A stretch of 64,000 nucleotides of DNA. Source: Desulfuromonas acetoxidans DSM 684 (GTDB taxonomy: Bacteria > Desulfobacterota > Desulfuromonadia > Desulfuromonadales > Desulfuromonadaceae). The notes under the pieces were generated by a model. The model ran no database searches. It saw only the letters and a program-made list of their open reading frames with translations, and was not told the DNA's origin. Position 1 is the stretch's first letter, and each line of letters begins with the position of its first letter. Shown piece after piece: positions 32,721 to 42,250 of this stretch. The position numbers and the translations under genes are program-made. Where the stretch lies: the NCBI RefSeq assembly GCF_000167355.1, contig NZ_AAEW02000014.1, positions 49,159 through 113,158 of the forward strand. Direction: 5' to 3'.

Positions 32721-34524
32721 CGTGTTCCTCCTCCAGGCTACGCGCCATCAGAGCTTTATTATATGCGGAAACCATGTCGCGACGTGAAACAATGCCGATC
32801 AGACGACTTTGTTGCTGGCGGTCCACAACCGGAAGTTGTTCGATGTTGCGATAACCAATCTTGCGCATGGCCTGATCAAGGTTTTCATCGCCAAATACGG
32901 TGGTGACCTCCGTGGTCGCCAGCTCCTTAACCACCACCAGATCCATCAGATCTTTTTCAAACACCACACCGAGAAAATCCTGAATGGAAATAATCCCGGT
33001 CATTTCACCTGCCGGGTTCAGCAACGGAAAATTGGTATGCTTGGTGTTGCTGATAAACTCGGTAAACTGACGCAGGGTCATCCCCTCTGGAACGGTTTCC
33101 AATTTCTGGGTCATAACATCATCGACGCGAATCGATTTCATGATGTTCCGCTCTTTACCCGCCTCAAGATCAATCCCGGCTTTGGCCAGTTCAACCGTAT
33201 CAAGGCTCTCTTTCTTGAAATGGCGACTGATGGCTGTTCCAACCACACAAGACAACATTATAGGCACAATGACCTGATAGGAAGCCGTCATCTCAAATAA
33301 CAGGAAAATAGCGGTCATCGGTGCATGGGTAGCGGCAGACAAAAACGCTCCCATACCAATCAGCGCATAGGACCCCGGCGCAATGGCCAGGGAAGGAAAC
33401 AGCATCTGGGCAATATGACCAAACGCTCCTCCGGTCACCGCGCCGATATACAACACCGGCGCAAACAGACCGCCGGGCAAACCGGAACCAAGGGTGATGG
33501 AGGTAGCAATGGCTTTAAACAGGATCAGGGCCAATAACAGATACCAGGCGCCCTGACCATTGAGAAACTCGCCCATAAAATCGTAGCCGTTACCGAACAC
33601 CTGGGGAAAACCGACCCCGATAAATCCCACCAGCAATGCGCCGATGATCGGCTTCATCAAGCGTGAGACGCGCAATTTGTCAAACAGATCCTTGACGCGA
33701 AAGTGGACATCGATAAACCCTGCCGCCAGACCGCCGATAACCGCGCCCAACGCCACATACAGCAGCAGCTCCCAATGGGAACCGACCTGATAAGGCGGGA
33801 TATGAAAGGCAATCTCGTTACCGATCAGCGCCCGCGACACCACGGTGCTCATGCCGCTGGCAATGACAATTGAGGTGAAGCTGGAGATCTCAAATGAAGA
33901 GAGCAGGACAATTTCCTGGGCAAAAAACACCCCGGCGATCGGCGCGTTAAACGTCGCGGCCACACCACCTGACACACCACAGGCCACCAGCACTTTGAGA
34001 CGGTTGCCGCTCACCTTGAACCCTTGGCCGAACTGGCTGCCGACGGCCCCACCGATCTGGGCAATCGGGCCTTCCTGACCGGCACTACCACCAGTACCGA
34101 GTGTGATGGCACTGGCAAGGCCACGGGTAATGATGGTGCGACCAGGAATTTTGGCACCACGCAGGTTCACTTGTTCCAAAAACGAGGAGAAGCCGAATTT
34201 AAGGTCTTTGGCAAACCATAAACCAAATGGGATCATCAGCAAGGCACCGGCCAGCGGAAATAGAATCGCTAGCCAGCGCGAGGCACTCCACTGGTGCCAC
34301 GAGATCTGGAACAGTTCCATTCCCTGTTCGATCACCAGCCAGTGGAAGAATTCGATGGCTTGGCGAAAGGCGTAGTTACACAAACCGGACAACAGGCCGA
34401 TGGCTACTGCCAGAATGGCCATAAAGGTGTTTTCGCTGATCCGGAAACGTCCCAGTACGGCCAGGCCGACCCGGCGTAACCAGTCAAATATACGGGGTAT
34501 GGTGCCTAAACTCATCGGATTCAC
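32695..34524 (-). CDS. ClC-type chloride channel/antiporter with CBS pair
   Basis: The 609-residue protein has the ClC core: about ten helices, the pore motif GGSAGQEGP with the gating glutamate, SGLPGGLFAP, and GMGAFLSAATHAPMTAIFLLFEM. The usual GSGIP loop is replaced by GAKIPGR. Residues from about 455 onward make two CBS domains (VDDVMTQKLETV..., DQAMRKIGYRNIEQLPVVD), which bind adenine nucleotides in relatives. It sits in the inner membrane and conducts or exchanges anions. The ATG at 34524 (or the ATG three codons on) starts it. Pairing with pcrA looks like positional convenience rather than shared function. Confidence 0.93.
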   Translation of the reverse strand: MNPMSLGTIPRIFDWLRRVGLAVLGRFRISENTFMAILAVAIGLLSGLCNYAFRQAIEFFHWLVIEQGMELFQISWHQWSASRWLAILFPLAGALLMIPFGLWFAKDLKFGFSSFLEQVNLRGAKIPGRTIITRGLASAITLGTGGSAGQEGPIAQIGGAVGSQFGQGFKVSGNRLKVLVACGVSGGVAATFNAPIAGVFFAQEIVLLSSFEISSFTSIVIASGMSTVVSRALIGNEIAFHIPPYQVGSHWELLLYVALGAVIGGLAAGFIDVHFRVKDLFDKLRVSRLMKPIIGALLVGFIGVGFPQVFGNGYDFMGEFLNGQGAWYLLLALILFKAIATSITLGSGLPGGLFAPVLYIGAVTGGAFGHIAQMLFPSLAIAPGSYALIGMGAFLSAATHAPMTAIFLLFEMTASYQVIVPIMLSCVVGTAISRHFKKESLDTVELAKAGIDLEAGKERNIMKSIRVDDVMTQKLETVPEGMTLRQFTEFISNTKHTNFPLLNPAGEMTGIISIQDFLGVVFEKDLMDLVVVKELATTEVTTVFGDENLDQAMRKIGYRNIEQLPVVDRQQQSRLIGIVSRRDMVSAYNKALMARSLEEEHDGSSHASA

Positions 34525-34675
34525 TCAACGGTTTTGATCCCGGGCGATGTCCATGGTGAATATCATCGTCACACAATCAGTGGTAAGTTACTTATTTTCA
34601 ATGGAAAAACAGCCGATTATATTAAGTTGTTTCAGGGGGTGCTGTAAAGAGATTATCTAGGGAAAACCAGGATTC

Positions 34676-34689
34676 TTGCGTATACGCAA
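34676..34689. promoter_or_regulatory. Perfect 14-bp palindrome between the ClC and cheB genes
   Basis: TTGCGTATACGCAA lies 43 bp downstream of the cheB stop codon and about 150 bp upstream of the ClC start. It could be an operator for the ClC-pcrA transcript, which reads leftward away from... the site's right side belongs to the end of cheB. No T run follows on either strand, so a terminator is less likely. In leftward transcription the order is cheB end, palindrome, ClC start. The rest of 34525-34732 shows nothing. Confidence 0.35.
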
Positions 34690-34732
34690 CAAAAAAGGGG
34701 GCAGGAAGGAGGGTGACGAGGTCGATTGCGTA

Positions 34733-35794
34733 TCAACGGCTCAAGTTAAGCGCTTTCATGGCAATCTGTTCCAGAGGCAACGTGTAATCAACCGCACCGG
34801 CGGCAATGGCCTCCTTGGGCATACCGAACACCACACAGCTCTCTTCGTTCTGGGCAATATTCATTGCTCCGGCATCTTTAAGCTCCTTCATCCCTTTGGC
34901 ACCATCATCGCCCATACCGGTTAAAATCACTCCGACGGCGTTTTTTCCGGCATAGCGGGCGGCGCTGCGAAACAGCACATCCACGGAAGGACGGTGGCGC
35001 GACACCAACGGCCCATCTTTTAATTCAACGTAGTAACGGGCACCACTGCGCTTGAGCAACATATGACGATTTCCCGGCGCAATCAACACATGACCGCGAA
35101 CAACACTGTCTCCATTTTCGGCCTCTTTCACACTCATGGCACACAGGCTGTCAAGCCGCTGGGCAAAGCCACGGGTAAAGTTCTCCGGCATATGCTGGAC
35201 AATCACCACACCGGGACAATCCATGGGCAGGCTTTCGAGGAAAACCCGCAATGCCTCCGTGCCGCCGGTGGAGGCGCCAACAACAATAATCTTCTCCGTG
35301 GTGCGCACCATGGCTTCACTGGAACCACGTGGTAACACAGCATCAGCCGTCAGCTTCGGTTCAATACGTCGTGCCATCCGCAGCTTGACCGGTCGCGCCG
35401 TCGCAGCTGCTTTAATGGCGTCACAGATACGCACTCTGGACTCTTCAAGAAACTGCTTGGTACCCAAGTTCGGCTTCTGAATAATCTCGACGGCTCCGTA
35501 TTCCAATGCCTTGAGCAGAGTTTCCGATCCATCTTCCACCAGGCTAGAACACATCACTACCGGGATCGGATGTTGACTCATGATCTTCTGCAGAAAGGTC
35601 AAGCCGTCCATGCGTGGCATTTCAACATCGAGAGTAATAACATCGGGAATCTGCTGTTTGAGACGTTCCGCAGCCACAAACGGGTCGCTGGCCGTGGCAA
35701 TCACCTCTATGCGTGGATCGGACTCAAGCACCGACTGTAACGCCTGACGCACCACAGCAGAGTCATCGATGATCAGCACTTTAATTTTAGCCAT
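34733..35794 (-). CDS. cheB: Chemotaxis protein-glutamate methylesterase CheB
   Basis: The 353-residue protein has a receiver domain (D10, D11, D56; lysine in IIQKPN) and a methylesterase domain with [10 protein letters not shown] (catalytic serine), VQHMPENFT (histidine) and [11 protein letters not shown] (aspartate). Phosphorylation by CheA switches on removal of methyl groups from receptors. The ATG at 35794 is preceded by GAGGTGACAA. It is the last gene of the che cluster reading leftward. A gap of about 250 bp separates it from cheR, though the two are often adjacent. Confidence 0.97.
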   Translation of the reverse strand: MAKIKVLIIDDSAVVRQALQSVLESDPRIEVIATASDPFVAAERLKQQIPDVITLDVEMPRMDGLTFLQKIMSQHPIPVVMCSSLVEDGSETLLKALEYGAVEIIQKPNLGTKQFLEESRVRICDAIKAAATARPVKLRMARRIEPKLTADAVLPRGSSEAMVRTTEKIIVVGASTGGTEALRVFLESLPMDCPGVVIVQHMPENFTRGFAQRLDSLCAMSVKEAENGDSVVRGHVLIAPGNRHMLLKRSGARYYVELKDGPLVSRHRPSVDVLFRSAARYAGKNAVGVILTGMGDDGAKGMKELKDAGAMNIAQNEESCVVFGMPKEAIAAGAVDYTLPLEQIAMKALNLSR

Positions 35795-36048
35795 TTGTCA
35801 CCTCATTGAAATACGGCAGGACGACTTTCAGCGCATCACACGGACGTGTCAGATGCTCAAGATACACCCGAGGGAACTAGGTGCATCGTGTTCATTCTTT
35901 CGCAAGTAGGGCTGCAACATGAAGCTCATTGGCAATTTGACACCTCAGAACCCAAGCCATCAACGGGTCTAACGTCTCTCCCCCCACCGTACCTCCCGGC
36001 ATAGAGGCAGTATCAGCAGTCTCGAGGAGCTGGAATCGTTTTTTTGCG
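35795..36048. other. Unexplained gap between cheR and cheB
   Basis: This 254-bp gap has no ribosome-site-backed gene. A leftward open stretch (36048 down to 35892, ending ...ELHVAALLAKE) reads like protein but is an extension of a frame overlapping cheR and has no start of its own; it may be a gene remnant. GAGGTG near 35801 is the cheB ribosome site. Confidence 0.3.
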
Positions 36049-36873
36049 CTAGATGAGACGGTAGACTGTTGGTGCAACCTGATGCAACGGCACAGAAAAA
36101 CCGTGCAAAGACTCCGAATGGCCCAAAAACAGAAAACCATCATCCTTTAAATGGTGACAGAATTTTCCGACCAGTTTTTCCTGAGTCGTTTTGTCGAAGT
36201 AAATAATAACATTTCGGCAAAAGATCACATCTACTTTATCCGGCAATTGAAACGTACTGTCCATAAAATTGAGTCGTCCGAAGCGCACTTTTTTCCGCAG
36301 ATCCGGCGAAATACGCACCAACTCATTGCCGGAATCCTTATGTTTCAGCAGGTAACGTTTGCGTAATTGCTCGGCGACTGGAGCAATGCGTTCTTTGTGA
36401 TACACAGCCGTCCTGGCATGGTCGAGTACCCGTGTTGAAATATCCGTGGCAATAATTTCAAAATCGAATCCCGGATGCTGCTGGGCATAGTCATTGAGAA
36501 CCATGGCCATGGTGTAAGGCTCCTCCCCGGTGGAACAACCGGCACTCCAGATCCTGAACCGGCGTCCATGGCGGTGTCCCGCCTGCCAGGAGGACAATAC
36601 CTGCGAGGTCAAATAGTCAAAATGACCGCTTTCACGAAAGAAATCGGTTTTGTTGGTCGTCACCACGTCAAACAGATGAACATGCTCCATCTGCTCTCCC
36701 TGAGGGGAAAACAGGTACTCGCAATAATCTTCAACACAGGACAATTTCAAGGCACGCAGTCGTTTTCCCAGTCGACCTTGCAACATCGTGCGTTTTGAGT
36801 CAGAGATTTTAATACCCAACTTCTGGTAAATAAACAGGGATAACCGCTGAAAATCACGCTGAGTCAGTTCCAC
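36049..36873 (-). CDS. cheR: Chemotaxis protein methyltransferase CheR
   Basis: The 274-residue protein has the CheR N-terminal helical domain (ELTQRDFQRLSLFIYQKLGI), FRESGHFDYL, the S-adenosylmethionine site RIWSAGCSTGEEPYTMAM, the acidic IATDIS strand and IFCRNVIIYFD with a final FLFLGHSESL. It methylates receptor glutamates. I chose the GTG at 36873 because GAGGAGG lies right before it; the frame is open a further 12 codons to an ATG at 36909 without ribosome site, and these residues (MALFCPQCRGGV) do not match the family start. Confidence 0.95.
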   Translation of the reverse strand: MELTQRDFQRLSLFIYQKLGIKISDSKRTMLQGRLGKRLRALKLSCVEDYCEYLFSPQGEQMEHVHLFDVVTTNKTDFFRESGHFDYLTSQVLSSWQAGHRHGRRFRIWSAGCSTGEEPYTMAMVLNDYAQQHPGFDFEIIATDISTRVLDHARTAVYHKERIAPVAEQLRKRYLLKHKDSGNELVRISPDLRKKVRFGRLNFMDSTFQLPDKVDVIFCRNVIIYFDKTTQEKLVGKFCHHLKDDGFLFLGHSESLHGFSVPLHQVAPTVYRLI

Positions 36874-36943
36874 GACCCCTCCTCGACACTGCGGACAGAA
36901 CAACGCCAACCATAGCTTCCTCTAATCTCAATCAGCTTAAAAA

Positions 36944-36975
36944 CCCTCTGGCGGAAGCTACCTTCCACCAGAGGG
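36944..36975 (-). terminator. Terminator after mcp
   Basis: Read leftward, CCCTCTGG(T/C)GGAAG and its complement form a stem of about 13 pairs followed by TTTTTAAGC. It lies between the mcp stop and cheR, so much of the transcript through cheA-cheW-mcp may end here. Confidence 0.8.
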
Positions 36976-36996
36976 CCGGAGTTCTGTCTTTACGGA

Positions 36997-38982
36997 TTAA
37001 TATTCCTCAAACTCACTGTCCAGTGAATCGCGTCCTGCCCCCATATCCAGAGCCAACCCTGAAGCCGGCTCAGTTTTTTTCGCGGGCGGTATGGCAATCT
37101 TTTTCATTGTCGGCTCAATACGGCGCGGTGGCGTTTTCACCGTTGTGCCGCCTTCAACTCGAAAGAAATCAATGGTGTCCTGTAATTGCGAGGCTTGCGC
37201 ATTAAGTTCCTCAGAAGTGGACGCCATCTCTTCAGCAGCAGACGCATTCTGCTGAATGACCTGATCCAATTGTTGAATCGCTTTATTGACCTGATCAGCC
37301 CCGGTATCCTGCTCTTTGCTGGCTGCGGCAATTTCCTGGACCAGTTCAGCAGTGCGTTGGATATCCGGCACCATTTTGGCCAGCATCTCACCGGCATTCT
37401 CCGCCACCTCGACACTGCTCGACGACAGATCACTGATTTCAGCCGCAGCACTCTGGCTGCGCTCAGCCAGTTTACGTACTTCCGAAGCTACCACGGCAAA
37501 CCCTTTGCCATGCTCACCAGCTCGTGCCGCTTCGATCGCCGCATTGAGTGCCAGCAGATTGGTCTGGCGGGCAATCTCTTCGATAATCGAGATCTTCTCA
37601 GCAATATCCTTCATGGCCTTAACGGTTTCAGCCACAGCTTCACCGCCACTCTGAGCATCCTGAGACGACTTGATGGCTATCTTTTCCGTCTGCATGGCGT
37701 TATCGGCATTTTGCTTGATATTCGCCGCCATCTCTTCCATGGACGAGGACGCTTCTTCAGCAGCCGCAGCCTGCTCTGTGGCACCCTGACTCATCTCTTC
37801 GGAACTGGCCGAGAGCTCCTGGCTACCGGCCGCCACATTGGTGGAGGCACCTTTAACGTTTTCCACCACGTCTTTGAGCTTTTCCACCATGTTGGCAACC
37901 GAACCATAGACACTATGGCGGTTTTTATCCGTAACATCCAATTTCTGAGTCAGGTCGCCTTCCGCCAGCACTCCCATCACCCTCTCGATAATCGCCGGAT
38001 CACATCCGAGCTGGCGCATCACGCCACGAATCAGCAGAAGGGCAATGACAGCACCTAAAATAATTGCTGCAACAACCAGGACCATGATCAATTGAACGGC
38101 CTTTTCATTCGACGCCTGCACCTGAGGTCCAAGTTGGTCCTGGATCTCTTTGACATCCAGCTTGACATCTTCAAACTCGGCCGCAACCTTCGGGCCAAGG
38201 ACATCAAGGCTATTCTTGATGTAATCGTTGCGCTCGAAGATTGTCGTTGTAATTTCCTCGAACACCTTAGCGTATTTTTCACTAGTCTCCCTGGCTTCAA
38301 CTAACAGCGTCCGGCGCTGTTGATTCTGCAGGTTTTCTTCAAGAAGACGATAATACTTGTCCAGTGCTGAAAACTCCTGATTAACCCGGTCAATCGCCTG
38401 TTGAGAGTTCCCCTCGAGAAATTTCATGACATACAACCGGGCCAACAACAAACTGCGCAGCGCCTGGCTGCTGTAATAGGCCGCTTCCATATCACCATCC
38501 ACTCGCGCGCTCTCAAGGATTTTGGTAAGCGCCTTTTCTATCATTGGCCCAGTGATATTAACGCCATTATTAACAAGGTCATCCCGGTGATTCATCAGCA
38601 CCACGACTTTTTCAAAATCTGTCTTATATGCGTTTAAATCTTCTGTTGCCACACCCAACATTGCAGACCGTTTGGGATCTTCAATCAATTCATGCGCCTG
38701 ATTGAGAAACTCCATCGTCTTCTGCAGATAGTCCTGATACTGTTGCTGATCCTCCTCGCTGCCGGTAATGATAAAATCTTTGACATTCATGCGCACCATG
38801 AGCATGTTGGCCTGCACGCGTCCGGACAGGTTGGTTTCTTTGGCCAGTTCACGATAATCTCCAAAACCATCTGCAGCCGTGTTCAGAGCGTTATAGCCAA
38901 TACCGCCAACAGCCATGAGCAGCACCAGTACAACGGCAAAACCCAAAATCAGTTTTTTCGCCAGTGTCATGTTGGTTAACAT
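36997..38982 (-). CDS. Methyl-accepting chemotaxis protein
   Basis: The 661-residue receptor has a first membrane segment (about 10-30), a periplasmic helical-bundle sensor of some 260 residues, a second membrane segment ([20 protein letters not shown], about 295-318), a HAMP domain and a long signalling coiled coil with the hairpin [42 protein letters not shown]. It should feed CheA-CheW encoded just upstream. The last five residues EFEEY fit a loose aromatic-x-x-aromatic pattern like the CheR/CheB tether NWETF. The ligand is unknown. A terminator follows. Confidence 0.94.
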   Translation of the reverse strand: MLTNMTLAKKLILGFAVVLVLLMAVGGIGYNALNTAADGFGDYRELAKETNLSGRVQANMLMVRMNVKDFIITGSEEDQQQYQDYLQKTMEFLNQAHELIEDPKRSAMLGVATEDLNAYKTDFEKVVVLMNHRDDLVNNGVNITGPMIEKALTKILESARVDGDMEAAYYSSQALRSLLLARLYVMKFLEGNSQQAIDRVNQEFSALDKYYRLLEENLQNQQRRTLLVEARETSEKYAKVFEEITTTIFERNDYIKNSLDVLGPKVAAEFEDVKLDVKEIQDQLGPQVQASNEKAVQLIMVLVVAAIILGAVIALLLIRGVMRQLGCDPAIIERVMGVLAEGDLTQKLDVTDKNRHSVYGSVANMVEKLKDVVENVKGASTNVAAGSQELSASSEEMSQGATEQAAAAEEASSSMEEMAANIKQNADNAMQTEKIAIKSSQDAQSGGEAVAETVKAMKDIAEKISIIEEIARQTNLLALNAAIEAARAGEHGKGFAVVASEVRKLAERSQSAAAEISDLSSSSVEVAENAGEMLAKMVPDIQRTAELVQEIAAASKEQDTGADQVNKAIQQLDQVIQQNASAAEEMASTSEELNAQASQLQDTIDFFRVEGGTTVKTPPRRIEPTMKKIAIPPAKKTEPASGLALDMGAGRDSLDSEFEEY

Positions 38983-39012
38983 CTATCTATCCCCCTTAGT
39001 CGAGTTGAAAGA

Positions 39013-39510
39013 TCACGCTTTAGTGGCATCACTGTTTTGCTGAATCAGCGAAATTTCATCAGCCGAGAATACCCGGTCAATATCCAGAATAATGATGAAT
39101 TCGTCGTTGTGCTTACCCATGCCACGGATAAACTCCGTATCAAGCTTGGTGCCGATGCGTGGCGGTGGTTCGATCTGGTCGGGGTCGAGTTCGAGCACTT
39201 CCTGGACTGAGTCGACCAGGGCGCCGAGCACGCTGGGTTCGCCGTCCATGACCACTTCGGTGATGATAATGCAGGTGTTGACGGTGGCTTCGGCTTCACG
39301 CATGCTGAATTTGACCCGCATGTCGACGACGGGGACAACGCTGCCACGCAGATTGATAACGCCACGCATGAAGATGGGAGTCTGCGGCACTTTGGTGACA
39401 TCAGTGAAGTCGAGTACTTCGCGTACTTTGGCGATTTCGAGAGCAAAGACTTCTTCGTCGAGCTTGAAGGTCAGATATTGGTTCATCTGCTCCAAATCTT
39501 CTGCGGACAT
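39013..39510 (-). CDS. cheW: Chemotaxis coupling protein CheW
   Basis: The 165-residue protein is a single CheW domain: YLTFKLDEEVFALEIAKVREVLDF, PIFMRGVINLRGSVVPVVDMRVKF and a final EFIIILDIDRVFS. It couples receptors to CheA. The ATG at 39510 is 57 bp after the cheA stop, with a GGAGAACCACC site. It is followed by the receptor gene within 31 bp, so it belongs to the cheA-cheW-mcp run. Confidence 0.97.
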   Translation of the reverse strand: MSAEDLEQMNQYLTFKLDEEVFALEIAKVREVLDFTDVTKVPQTPIFMRGVINLRGSVVPVVDMRVKFSMREAEATVNTCIIITEVVMDGEPSVLGALVDSVQEVLELDPDQIEPPPRIGTKLDTEFIRGMGKHNDEFIIILDIDRVFSADEISLIQQNSDATKA

Positions 39511-39567
39511 GGTGGTTCTCCTTTCCCCTTATGCTTAATCGTGTTGTCTAAAACCTGTAGGTGTTTT

Positions 39568-41676
39568 TTACGGTTGGCTGACACGCCCCTCCTCACTGGC
39601 TTTCTGCATCAGATAAACAATGTCGAGAATAAGAGCAACACTGCCGTCACCGAGGATGGTGGCGCCGGAGACACACTGCACATCGCGATACATGGGGCCG
39701 AGGGATTTGATAACGGTCTGGTGTTCGCCGATGACGTTGTCGACGACGAAACCGAGCTGCTGGCCGTTGATCTGGGTGATGACGATCTGCTGTACTGCGG
39801 GCCGGTTGCCGTCGATGGCAAATTCTTCGCGTAACGGAACGTAGGGCACCAGGTGGCCGCGAACCTTGGCGAGATTGCGGCCGTGAGAGTCGTGGATGTC
39901 TTGGGCGGTGAGTTCGATGCATTCTTCAACGGCGGACAGGGGCAGTACGTAGCGGCCGTCACCGATCTGGACGAGCAGGCTTTCGATGATGGCGAGGGTC
40001 AGGGGGATGCGCAGGCTAACGGTGCTGCCCTGGCCTTTTTGACTGTCGAGGGTGATGCTGCCGCGTAATGATTCGATGGCGCGTTTGACGACGTCCATGC
40101 CGACGCCGCGCCCGGACAGGCCGGTGACTTGCTGGGCGGTGGAGAAGCCGGGGGCGAAGATGAGGTTGAGCAGGTCGGTGTGGCTCAGTTGGTCGTCGGC
40201 GCCGATGACGCCTTTGCTGATGGCTTTTTGGCGGATCACTTCGGGATCCATGCCTTTGCCGTCGTCGCTGATGTTGATGATGACGCTGTCGCCGGAGTGT
40301 TCGGCGCTTAAGTGGACCTGGCCGGTGCGGGGCTTGCCGGCGGCAACGCGGTCGTCGGGCATCTCGATGCCGTGGTCCATGCTGTTGCGGATGATGTGGA
40401 CGAGGGGGTCGCCGAGTTGCTCGATGACGGTTTTGTCGAGTTCGGTGTCGGCGCCGGTGGTTTTGAGTTCGACTTCTTTGCCGAGATCGGCGCTGATGTC
40501 GCGCACGAGGCGTTTGAATTTGCTGAACGTGCTGCCGATGGGTAGCATGCGGATGTTGAGGGTGCTGTCGCGTAAGTCTTCGGTGAGGCGTTCGACTTCT
40601 TCGGCGATGGAGAGCAAATCGGCGTCGTGACGCTGGTTGGCGACCTGGCTGAGGCGCGACTGGACGGTGACCATTTCACCGACGAGGTTGACGAGGTCGT
40701 CGAGTTTGTCAGCGGGGACGCGCAGGCTGCTGGCACCTTGGCTTTTTTCTTTTTTCTTTTCTTTGAGTTTTCGAATCTCCTGCTGTTCGAGCAGGGCGGA
40801 GTCGACTTGGTCACGACTGACAAGATTCGCTTCGACGAGCAGATCGCCGATACGTTTGTTGTGGGCGAGGACGTCGTCGATTTCGGCCTGGCTGATCTCG
40901 CCGCGTTCAATGAGAATGTCACCGAGGCGTTTGCGGTCCATGCCATCCTCATCGCTGCCGAGATCAATCGCTTTGATAATCAGTTCGCAATCGTCTTCGA
41001 CAAAGATGAACACGTCACGGATAGCATCTTCGCCACAGTCGCTGGTGAGGATGATATCCCAGCTGGCATAGCAGTCTTCAGCATTAAGCTCGTCCAAAGC
41101 TCGGACATTTGCTTTATGGGCGATGGTCCGACAGGTGCCGAGTTCGGCGAGTTCATCGAGCAGTTGGGCAATGGAGGTGCCGTTGTGCATAATATCGAGT
41201 GATGGCCGAAAGCGGATACGGTAGGTGGTGTAGTCGTTTTTGGTGTCGGCGTTGTCAGCGTCAGCTACCGACGCGGCGAGGGTGGCTGGTGCGCTGCCAC
41301 CTCCGGCAAGAGCCTGGAACTGTGCAACGAGGTCTGCACCCTGGGCGGCGTATCCCCCCTGTTCTTCAGCGTCGCAATCGAGCAGGGCAAGGATATGGTC
41401 ACGGGCCTTGAGCGACAGATCAACGAGTTGTTTGGTGACGGGCAACTCACCGTTACGCACCAGATCGAAGACGGTTTCAACTTCGTGGGTGAATTCGGAG
41501 ATGGTGGTAAACCCGAACATGGCACCGGAGCCTTTGATAGTGTGCATGGCCCGGAACACTTTGCTGATGGTCTCGTGGTCGTCGGGCTGTTCTTCAAGCT
41601 CTAGCAGCGAATCTTCGAGTTCACTGAGCAGTTCGTAGGCTTCTTCCTTAAAGGCATTTTGTGGGGCATCCTGCAT
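39568..41676 (-). CDS. cheA: Chemotaxis histidine kinase CheA
   Basis: The 702-residue kinase has an Hpt domain with H45 (AMHTIKGSGAMFG), an insert at about 150-240 (TYRIRFRPSLDIM...VEDDCEL) common in proteobacterial CheA, then two adjacent 24-residue motifs at 250-273 and 275-298, a dimerisation domain (ADKLDDLVNLVGEMV), the ATPase domain (HIIRNSMDHGIE, DDGKGM, GRGVGMDVV) and a CheW-like regulatory domain. The two motifs (RLGDILIERGEIS..., RIGDLLVEANLVS...) closely resemble the MshEN/GspE N-terminal motif that binds c-di-GMP in MshE. The start ATG at 41676 is 27 bp after the STAS gene. Confidence 0.97.
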   Translation of the reverse strand: MQDAPQNAFKEEAYELLSELEDSLLELEEQPDDHETISKVFRAMHTIKGSGAMFGFTTISEFTHEVETVFDLVRNGELPVTKQLVDLSLKARDHILALLDCDAEEQGGYAAQGADLVAQFQALAGGGSAPATLAASVADADNADTKNDYTTYRIRFRPSLDIMHNGTSIAQLLDELAELGTCRTIAHKANVRALDELNAEDCYASWDIILTSDCGEDAIRDVFIFVEDDCELIIKAIDLGSDEDGMDRKRLGDILIERGEISQAEIDDVLAHNKRIGDLLVEANLVSRDQVDSALLEQQEIRKLKEKKKEKSQGASSLRVPADKLDDLVNLVGEMVTVQSRLSQVANQRHDADLLSIAEEVERLTEDLRDSTLNIRMLPIGSTFSKFKRLVRDISADLGKEVELKTTGADTELDKTVIEQLGDPLVHIIRNSMDHGIEMPDDRVAAGKPRTGQVHLSAEHSGDSVIINISDDGKGMDPEVIRQKAISKGVIGADDQLSHTDLLNLIFAPGFSTAQQVTGLSGRGVGMDVVKRAIESLRGSITLDSQKGQGSTVSLRIPLTLAIIESLLVQIGDGRYVLPLSAVEECIELTAQDIHDSHGRNLAKVRGHLVPYVPLREEFAIDGNRPAVQQIVITQINGQQLGFVVDNVIGEHQTVIKSLGPMYRDVQCVSGATILGDGSVALILDIVYLMQKASEEGRVSQP

Positions 41677-41703
41677 GGGCGTCCTCGTCTTTGCTCGGCG
41701 GTT

Positions 41704-42072
41704 TTAGGTGAGGTTTTCCGGTATCCACAGGCATTTCATCGGATCTTCGGCCTCGTTGCAGGCCTGATCGCGAAAGAAGCCGAGGGATTGAGCACGATCG
41801 ATAAAGGCTTCGGTGCATTGGCCTTTGATCTGGAAGTGTTTGCCATACTTCTGAGCGTATTTGTTGGCGCTGCATAAGAGCTGCAACACGCTGTAATCGA
41901 CATCGGTGACGGCGGCCATGTCAAGAATCACGTGGTCATGGCTCTGCAGGGCACTGAGCAGATCGTTTTTAAGTTGGCCGATGGTGGCGATACCCAGATC
42001 ACCGCTGACAATCAGCAGTTGATAGGCTGCGCCGTCACTGTTTTGAATGGTTTTGCTTTCCAGTTCAAACAT
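41704..42072 (-). CDS. STAS-domain protein of the che cluster
   Basis: The 122-residue protein has the STAS pattern: VSGDLGIATIGQLKNDLLSALQSHDHVILDMAAVTDVDYSVLQLLCSA, where a serine of the anti-sigma-antagonist site would lie at DVDYSVL. Small STAS proteins occur in many deltaproteobacterial and spirochete che clusters but their role in chemotaxis is not settled. It is followed by cheA within 28 bp and preceded by a 178-bp repeat-filled gap after cheY. The ATG at 42072 has GGAGAAGCC upstream. Confidence 0.85.
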   Translation of the reverse strand: MFELESKTIQNSDGAAYQLLIVSGDLGIATIGQLKNDLLSALQSHDHVILDMAAVTDVDYSVLQLLCSANKYAQKYGKHFQIKGQCTEAFIDRAQSLGFFRDQACNEAEDPMKCLWIPENLT

Positions 42073-42096
42073 GGCTTCTCCGTTGTGGCCTGTCTA

Positions 42097-42250
42097 GCAG
42101 GATGTTGAAAAGGTCCCATCCAGGGCCTTTTCAATGACGCAAGCCGAAAATGCGATTTCCGTCTTGCTTACAAAATCAAGGGCTTGAAAACCTGTCCTTG
42201 ATTTTGGTCGCCCGTCCATGGGCTCCACAGGCTGTTTTTCAACAGCCTGT
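42097..42250 (-). repeat. Three-hairpin repeat (family S) between cheY and the STAS gene
   Basis: The gap contains TTGAAAAGG/CCTTTTCAA (42104-42134), AAAATCAAGG/CCTTGATTTT (42172-42206) and AGGCTGTT/AACAGCCT around 42228-42248. The last part recurs, in the same order, at 44737-44803 (GTCCTTGATTTTG... then CAACAGCCTG). It is distinct from the R1-R6 family. Confidence 0.7.

Noticed and set aside
35892..36143. Leftward 83-codon frame overlapping the end of cheR
   Set aside because: Most of it overlaps cheR in another frame and its start has no ribosome site. The unexplained gap is reported as such.
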